Positions 57,223-64,000 of a stretch of 64,000 nt of DNA are shown here, one piece after another. The stretch is from Datura wrightii. Lineage: Eukaryota > Streptophyta > Magnoliopsida > Solanales > Solanaceae. A model generated the notes under the pieces. It worked only from the letters and a program-made list of their open reading frames with translations, ran no database searches and was not told the DNA's origin. The position numbers and the translations under genes were made by a program. The stretch's first letter is position 1, and every line of letters starts with the position of its first letter. The DNA is taken from NCBI GenBank assembly GCA_035772735.1, contig JASDFA010000019.1, positions 65,820,001-65,884,000 on the forward strand, given 5' to 3'.

Positions 57223-59618
57223 TGTCATGACCCGACCATACACCCGGATCGTAGACACGGGACTAGGGACCCCGAGAGAGCCCAAGTCGACCCATGGCAC
57301 ATGCATGCAGTTAATCTTATCTAAATAGGCGGAATAGTACATAAATCATTTTGGAAACGTCATTGTAGCATAACATCAGAAAATACTAGATGTACATACA
57401 AGCTAAGTACTACATACTGTCTGAAAGCCTCTACTATGTAAGATGGGTTGATGGGACAACATCCCTAACTAACCCGACCAATATTGAAATATAAATAACA
57501 TGAAATCTGTCAAACGACACCTGGAACATGAGGACTCACCAATAGCTGAGAGTGAGAACTGAGGTGAACTAAGGATGAGGATGAGCCTAAGATCCTGACC
57601 TGATATCATGAAATGATATAGCATAGAAAGTATGCGGTCAGTACGTGAAATGCACCGAGCATGCAAGGTAAGTAAGATGGACATTTAAAAGTAAAATAAA
57701 CTCATAAACAAACATAGGAGAAGGACATCATGCTTGTATAATAAACTTCGTAAGTAAACCTAAGGCTCGAGACTTTAAAATCGTTCATAAATCATTCATT
57801 ATCATAATTGTATATAAAATTAATAAAAACATAACTTGAGCCACTAACATAAATGTAACAATGTATAAAAACATGCGGAACAATGGGAGGACTCGTCATA
57901 ACCGACACCATCATGGTAGAGTCTTTCATGATGCCCCAACTATCTCACTCAAGTTGGCAGAGTTGACCCTGGCTTGCCAGGCGAGGGTCGTGCATTAGGC
58001 ATGATATCACATTTGAGGGGATCATTATCATTACAATATATCATTATAAACCCATGGTGGCACGTGGTAATGAGACACCAGCATACTCCTTTGAACGCCA
58101 GGCTGCTCGGTGCTAAACACGGCTCCCAAAAACATGCATATAGGCTCATACATAAATCAATAACATCATGCATTAAAATTTATTGGCTAAGATATAAAAT
58201 TTATCATCATTGATCCCATTTAAAACATGATTAGCCAAGAATCAAAGGCCCTTTATATCGGCCAACATCATAAATTGATAAATCATATAATCCATTTTAT
58301 AAATCGTAAATCATTCCTCAACATGTGGGTAATGCCCAATACATTAACATACTGAATTTTTTCAAAATATTCTCATAAACATGGGTAACTTGAAATCATT
58401 CTCTTCCATCATCAATAACCTCAAAATCATGAGTATTCATCATAAATCACAACTTTCAAGAACCTTCATCAAATGAGCATTTTAGATTAAAAACAATTGA
58501 AACATGATTTTAAAGAAAACAGTATAAAACCTGCCCATCATTCATAATTCAATAATTAAACTCAATTAAATCATACAAATAAAGAGAAATTACATTTTCA
58601 TGCATTTGGATAAAACCCCATAGAACTTGAATAGGAGAATTCATGATTTAAGTTTAAAATTTTGGACATGGGTGTGGAAGAAATCACCCATTCTAAACCG
58701 TACATACCTGGGAAGAATGAATCTACCACTTCATTGATTGCCCAAGGAGAAATTGGAAGAAAAATCCCTTAGAAAAGCTCTTGGTCACCTCCTAAATTTC
58801 ATAAACTTGCATGCATGGAAGGGATACACTTAGAATAGGTTTTCCCCTTCTAAAAACCCACTAGAACGAGCTTAAAATGATGTAGTATAGGGACTTAGGA
58901 TGAAGAAATGATAGAAATACCCTTACTGATTGCGCAGCAATTTGCCCACTGGACCAAACAATGGACAAACCAATGGACCGTTTGAAGATACCACGACCCG
59001 TGGTATCCGCCCGTGCTAAGCACTGCCCCAATCCATATCTTAGACCCAAACAATAGGTTGACAGGAAGACTTGTGCCTTGAACCCACAACTCATCACATT
59101 GTCCGTGGTTAGTCCCTTGAACCTTGGCATCTCATCTTCTAACGGGTCACACCACGACCTGTCACCACAAACAACGGATCGTTGTTTTCCCCCGTAGAGT
59201 CCACTAGATAAACTAAAACTCAAACAACGACCCCAACCAATGACTCATGTTCTATTCTAATGGGTCATTGGGACGCCCATTGAAAGTCACTTGCAAAAAC
59301 CTAACTCCTTCCTGTGATTGCTAACGACGATTTGTTGTTTCCCACAATGAGTCATCATGTCTCCCATGGTTAGCACTGCCACCCAGCCGGATCCTAAGCA
59401 TGACTAAAAAGGACAGCCTGTTGTATCCCACAATGGGTCATCATACCTTCGTTGTATCCACTGCCTCCAACATTTCCCTAATCAACGATAGCATACAATG
59501 ACTCGTGGTTTGATAGCACGAGTCGTTATGTGATCTGTCCTATGATATTTTGCCAATTTTTCTACACTTTTCAAATTCAACTCCTGGGTCTATTCTTACG
59601 CACTTTCGGGGTATTATA
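57223..59618 (-). repeat. 3' LTR of chromovirus H
   Basis: 2,396 bp from TGTCATGACCCGACC to GGTATTATA (decayed TTACA). Same family as the LTR of E. The U3 side (about 58930-59540) carries many CAACG/CGTTG, AATGGGTCATT and GGTCGTGG words. No coding sequence. Confidence 0.8.
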
Positions 59619-59635
59619 ATATCTCCCCCTTGGGA
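59619..59635 (-). promoter_or_regulatory. Polypurine tract of element H
   Basis: Minus strand TTCCCAAGGGGGAGAT directly before the LTR start. Confidence 0.85.
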
Positions 59636-59863
59636 ACATTCGTCCTCGCATGTTAGAAACAAGTAGCAATCAGAGACATACAATTATCATATTCAATTTC
59701 TGACTATTCTAACAAAAATTTTCACAGAATGACTACCTCCGAATAAAACCACATAGTTGAACTGATGTCATACTTCACATACACATTCATACACATAAAA
59801 GAAACTTGTACACATGAACTGAACATGAAAACTAGGTAGAGTTATAGGGCAAAAACTAGCACC

Positions 59864-61110
59864 TCAAGTCAGAACTGCGCCGGTAGAGAATAAATATGGG
59901 TATTTAGCCATCATATCCTCTTTGGCTTCCCATGTAGCTCCCTCAACATACTAGTTTCTCCATAAAACCTTAATTGAGGCTACTTCCTTGTTCGTTAGAT
60001 TACGAACTTGACAATCTAATATTTCCACGAGTACCTCTTCATAACCAAGGCTGTCTTTTACACCAACGCTATCCACCGGGACTACTAAGGCTGGATCACC
60101 CAAACACTTCTTCAAAAGCGACACATGAAAGACGGGATGAACTAAAGATAACTCCGATGGCAATTCCAACTCATATGACACCTTACCAACTCTTCTCACA
60201 ACCTGGTAGTGATCAACATAGCAGGGACCGAGTTTCCCTTTCTTTCCGAACTGCATGACTCCCTTCATGGGATATACCTTTAGAAATACCCAATTGTCCA
60301 CCTCAAACTCTACATCTCTCCTCATCACATCGGCATATTATTTCTGACGACTCTGAGCGATTTTCAACTGGTCCTTTATCAACTGCACCTTCACAATCGC
60401 CTCGTGAACTGAATTTGGCCCTATCATAGCCGCCTCACCAACCTCAAACCATTCGATGGGCGATCTACACCTTCGTCCGTAAAGAGCCTCAAACAGTGCC
60501 ATCTGGATACTAGAGTGATAGCTGTTATTATAAGCAAACTCAATTAAGGGGAAATGATCATCCCAACTACCTTTAAAATCCATAACACATGCCCTCAACA
60601 TGTCCTCGAGAGTCTGGATCATTCATTCCCCCTTTCCATCCATTTGTGGGTGGAATGATGTGCTCAGCTTAACTTGAGTCCCAAGTCCCTTCTGAAAAGA
60701 CCGCCAGAACTAGGAGGTAAACTGAGTACCTCGGTCTGAAATAATAGACAAGGGCACTTCATGAAGTCTAAACAACTCCCCGAATATGAAATTTAGCATA
60801 ATCATCCATTGAATCCATGGTCTTTACCGGTCAAAAGTGTGCAGCCTTAGTTGACCTGTCTACCACCACCCAAATGGAATCATAATGTCGCTGAGTACAA
60901 GGTAGGCCTGTAATGAAATTCATGTTACTTCCCACTTCCAAGTGGGGATGCTGATATCCTGAAGTACGCCTCCTAGCCTTTGATGTTTGACTTTCACTTG
61001 CTGACAGTTTGGACACTTGGCTACGAACTCTGTGATATCCTTCTTCATACCATTCCACCAATACATTTACTGCAAGTCCAGATACATCTTCGTGTATCCC
61101 GGGTGGATGG
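59864..61110 (-). pseudogene. Integrase with chromodomain-like tail (element H)
   Basis: From right to left: a zinc-binding domain with H, H, C, C readable (LHEAHGTRYSIHPG, then AKCPNCQQ), the core with NFITGLPC and VVVDRSTKAAHF, a segment with MIQTLEDMLRACVMDFKGSW and IEFAYNNSYHSSIQMA (60338-60622), then DNWVFLKVYPMKGV, GKLGPCYVD, VHPVFHVSLLKKC and a chromodomain-like end with KVLWRN and ATWEAKEDMMAKY. Frameshifts occur near 60330, 60640-60830 and 60930. It is the best-preserved integrase in the window but still dead. Confidence 0.82.
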
Positions 61111-62109
61111 AATATCTTGTACCATGTGCCTCGTGCAATATCTAAACCCTCAAATTATCAACCTCCGGAACATATAGCCGACCCTGATATCGTAGAACAC
61201 TATCTCCCCCTTGGGAGAAAACCTCCACATTTTGACTCCGCACTGCTTCCTCAAAGTCGGATCTTCAACTTGCTTAGATTTGACATCAACCACTAAGGAC
61301 GATTCTGACCCATTCTTCAGAATAACGCTGCCATCAGTCAAGTCGATCAATCTAACTCCCAATCTTGCAAGTAGGTGGACATCCTTCACCAACTCCTTTC
61401 CCTCATCCACGTGGGACACGCTCTCCATAGAGATCCTACTAAGTGCATCCGCAACAACATTAGCCTTACTCGAGTGGTAAAGGACACTCATGTCATAGTC
61501 CTTCAGTAGCTCCAACCACCTCCTTTGCTGAAGATTTAGATCTTTCTGTGTGAACACATATCACAAGATCTTCCGATCTGTAAATAAATCCATGTGGACC
61601 ACGTACAAGTAATGTCATCGTATTTTCAATGCAAACACCACTGCGGACAACTCAAGATCATGGGTCGGATAATTCTTTTCATGAACTCTCAACTGTCTCG
61701 AGGAATATGCTATTACTTTCCCACGCTACATCAACACACATCCTAGTCCAACTCTCGAAGCATCACAATATACAACAAAGTCGTCAGTACCCTCGGGTAA
61801 AGTTAACACTGGTGCTAAAGTAAGTCGGGTCTTCAACTCTTGGAAGCTTTTCTCACAAGCATCTGACCATTGGAACTTCACCCTTTTCTGAGTGAACCTG
61901 GTCAATGGGGCTACAATTGATGAAAAGCCCTCAACAAATATCCGGTAGTAACCTGCTAAGCCCAAGAAACTCTGCATTTCTAAAGGATTCACTGATCTGG
62001 GCCAATTCTTCACCTCCTCGATCTTCTGAGAATCTACCCTTATGCCTTCGCTTGATACCACATGAGACAAAAATGCCACCTAGTCCAACTAAAATTCACA
62101 CTTACTGAA
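61111..62109 (-). pseudogene. RNase H and end of reverse transcriptase (element H)
   Basis: Right to left: MAFLSHVVSSEGIRVD, FLGLAGYYRIFVEGFSS and YCDASRVGLGCVLM (61726-62079), then a break and RNase H with FTQKDLNLQQRRWLELLKDY and NVVADALSR (61150-61557). It is separated from the rest of the RT by solo LTR C. Confidence 0.82.
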
Positions 62110-63617
62110 TGATCTTGGACAAAATTATAAGCCCAAGTGATACTCAAATGCTTCATTTCGTCTTTGTTATCTATAGTTATTTGTGCATTCTCATGTGATT
62201 TGTAGTTAAAATGTGAATTTATACTAACCAACATGATAAGTGTTGTTTTGTAGGTAAAATGAAATTTTGGGAAGCTAAGATACATGTTGGTAAAAATCGG
62301 GAATGGACTTGGAAGCAAGGAGTGGAAAAGGTCAAGGAAGAGCAGCAAAAATAAGGGCTCCACGATGGAGCCGTGTCATGCTGCCATCGTGGAGGCATTC
62401 TGCCTCGGGTGATTTAAGTTTGGCCATTTCCAGTGAAGCCTCACATTACCTCCATGACGCTGAGGCAATGCCACGCGATGCAAGCCGTGGCACATTGAGT
62501 ACAATTACCTGGGACATCAATTTCCAGTGTAGATGCGCGATTGCACCGTGGCACGTTGACCAAGCTCCGTGATGCAGGTCGTGGCACACCAAGGTGAAAT
62601 TTCTGAGGAGCCAAATTCCACAGAGGGTCGCGATACCCCCGTGGCACGAAAGGAGTGCTCCTCGATACACTCCGTGTCACGTTGCTTATTATTCTGGGAA
62701 AAATTCCCACTAGTATAAATAGCATGCTTAGGTTTTATTTTAAACAATTCTGACTTGGTTGAGCAAGAACGTGGGTTATAGGCAGTTGAGGGGACGAAAA
62801 TTCTAGGGTTCTTCTCTATTTCTTTCTCTTTTATATCAATTATTTGTATAAATTCTACTTATTTGATGATGTTAAATCCACAAATGAGTGGGTAAATTCA
62901 CTTCTTGCTGAGGTTAAGAACAATTGTAGTGGAATGTAATTGTTAATCATTTCAGTTTTCATCTTTTCTTCAATGGTTGTTCTATCAATTCTTGTTCTTA
63001 CTGCATTAATATTTGGCCAATGTTAATGTATATCTAAAAAATCCAATTTTGATTTTAAAAAGGGAAGAAATTTGAAAGTTGTGAATTGGTAGGATATGAT
63101 TTTCTTCTTAGTTTGGGAAAATTGAGAATTGATTTACATTCAGAATAGAAATATATCTGAAAGTCTTATTAGTCAATTAAGGAATCGGTTTTGTTTGGCT
63201 AGAACTTGAAATTCTTTTATCACAGAAATGTAGATTGAAGGTTCATGATTCTTAAGTTGGATAGGAGACGAAAGTTCCAATCCATTGGAAATAATTCTTG
63301 ATTAGCAACCAAAGGAAAGATTAACTGAATTGTATCGATAAATTTATTCCCTACATGTTCGTTTTAACCTCAGCTTGCTCATTACTATTGTTCAGACTCA
63401 CTTTATAATTTTTCTTTAGATTCTTATTAATTAGTAACTCAAACTCTAAAAATCTTATTCACTTGGTTGTCTACATTCTTAAAGGTATAGTTCATTAACA
63501 CTTAAGTTAATTATTACCGTAGTTCAGTCCCTGTAGGATCGATACTTGGCTTACTTAAGCCACTTTACTACTTGTTCGACTATGTACACTTGTGTGTAGT
63601 CACAGAAACGCCGAACA
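62110..63617 (+). repeat. Solo LTR C of the A/B family
   Basis: 1,508 bp from TGATCTTGGAC to CGAACA, flanked by a perfect CTGAA duplication (62105-62109 and 63618-63622). Terminal arms, GC-rich inverted words in U3 (about 62357-62690) and TATAAATAG (62714-62722) are as in A and B. No internal sequence remains, so it is the product of recombination between two LTRs. It interrupts the reverse transcriptase of H. Confidence 0.92.
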
Positions 63618-64000
63618 CTGAACTTTGCATATAGCTGACAATCCTTGAGTGTCTGAGGTACTACTCTCAAGTCAGCGGCATGCTCCTCCTCACTCTGAGA
63701 GTATATCAAGATGTTATCAACGAAAAAAATCACGAACATGCCCAAATATGCGTTGACCACCTATTCATTAGATCCATAAAAGCTGCAAGGGCATTTGCTA
63801 GTCTGAAAGACATAACAATAAATTCATAGTGACCATACCGAGTCCTGAAAGTGGTGTCACTCTCCCGAACCCTGATCTGGTGATACCGAGACCTGAGATC
63901 AATTTGGAGAAGCACTTGGAACCCTGAAGTTGGTCAAATAAGTCATCTATCCTGGGTAAGGGATACCTGTTCTTGACGGTAACTTTGTTCAACTGCCAAT
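63618..64000 (-). pseudogene. Reverse transcriptase core (element H, runs off the window)
   Basis: From the window end leftwards: NKVTVKNRYPLPRIDDLFDQL, YHQIRVRESD, TTFRTRYGHYEF, AFMDLMN and the active site, which reads FFVDN instead of FVDD (63713-63718), so the second catalytic aspartate is lost. Then ILIYSQSEEEHA and QLYAKFS up to the solo LTR. Frames change three times. Confidence 0.82.

Overview
The window is plant nuclear DNA made almost entirely of long terminal repeat (LTR) retrotransposons nested inside one another. I found no host gene, tRNA, rRNA or CRISPR array. The Ty3/gypsy lineages (Athila/Tat-like on the + strand, chromodomain-bearing chromoviruses on the - strand) and the 5-bp target duplications fit a large dicot genome. 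The style resembles Solanaceae, but that placement is family resemblance only.

Layout. (1) 1-20024, + strand: element O, an old, decayed Athila/Tat-type element in tandem form (internal tail, LTR, internal, LTR). Its integrase is interrupted at 5800-15783 by element A (target duplication TTTGC). (2) 20025-49580, - strand: element F, a chromovirus of which the gag N-terminus, leader and one LTR are visible. O abuts its gag. Element E (20453-38063, duplication GAACT) sits in its leader, and element G (39009-48432, duplication GTTGA) sits in its LTR. Element B (22002-31690) sits inside an LTR of E. (3) 49581-54807: element I, with a 3.1-kb LTR and a non-coding internal stretch. (4) 54808-57222, + strand: the integrase tail of J, then the LTR and first gag codons of D. 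(5) 57223-64000, - strand: chromovirus H, carrying solo LTR C (62110-63617, duplication CTGAA) in its reverse transcriptase.

The most interesting content is elements A and B, two copies of one roughly 10-kb family to which solo LTR C and D are related. Each has LTRs, a tRNA-Asp primer site, gag plus aspartic protease, and then, where Athila-type elements keep an envelope-like gene, a separate 404-406 residue protein (ORF2). Neither copy has reverse transcriptase, RNase H or integrase, so the family must be moved in trans. The A-B differences I checked in ORF2 are overwhelmingly synonymous, which points to selection on that protein while the family was moving. The family also carries GC-rich hairpins with matched arm changes in U3 and before ORF2, a hairpin-plus-purine-tract module present twice, a conserved hairpin after the protease stop, and a gag frame that opens at CTG rather than ATG.

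All other coding regions are pseudogenes, with frameshifts, stops, deletions or altered catalytic residues. Boundaries come from TG/CA ends, target duplications, primer sites and purine tracts read by eye. Edges of domains inside pseudogenes are good to about 50 bp.
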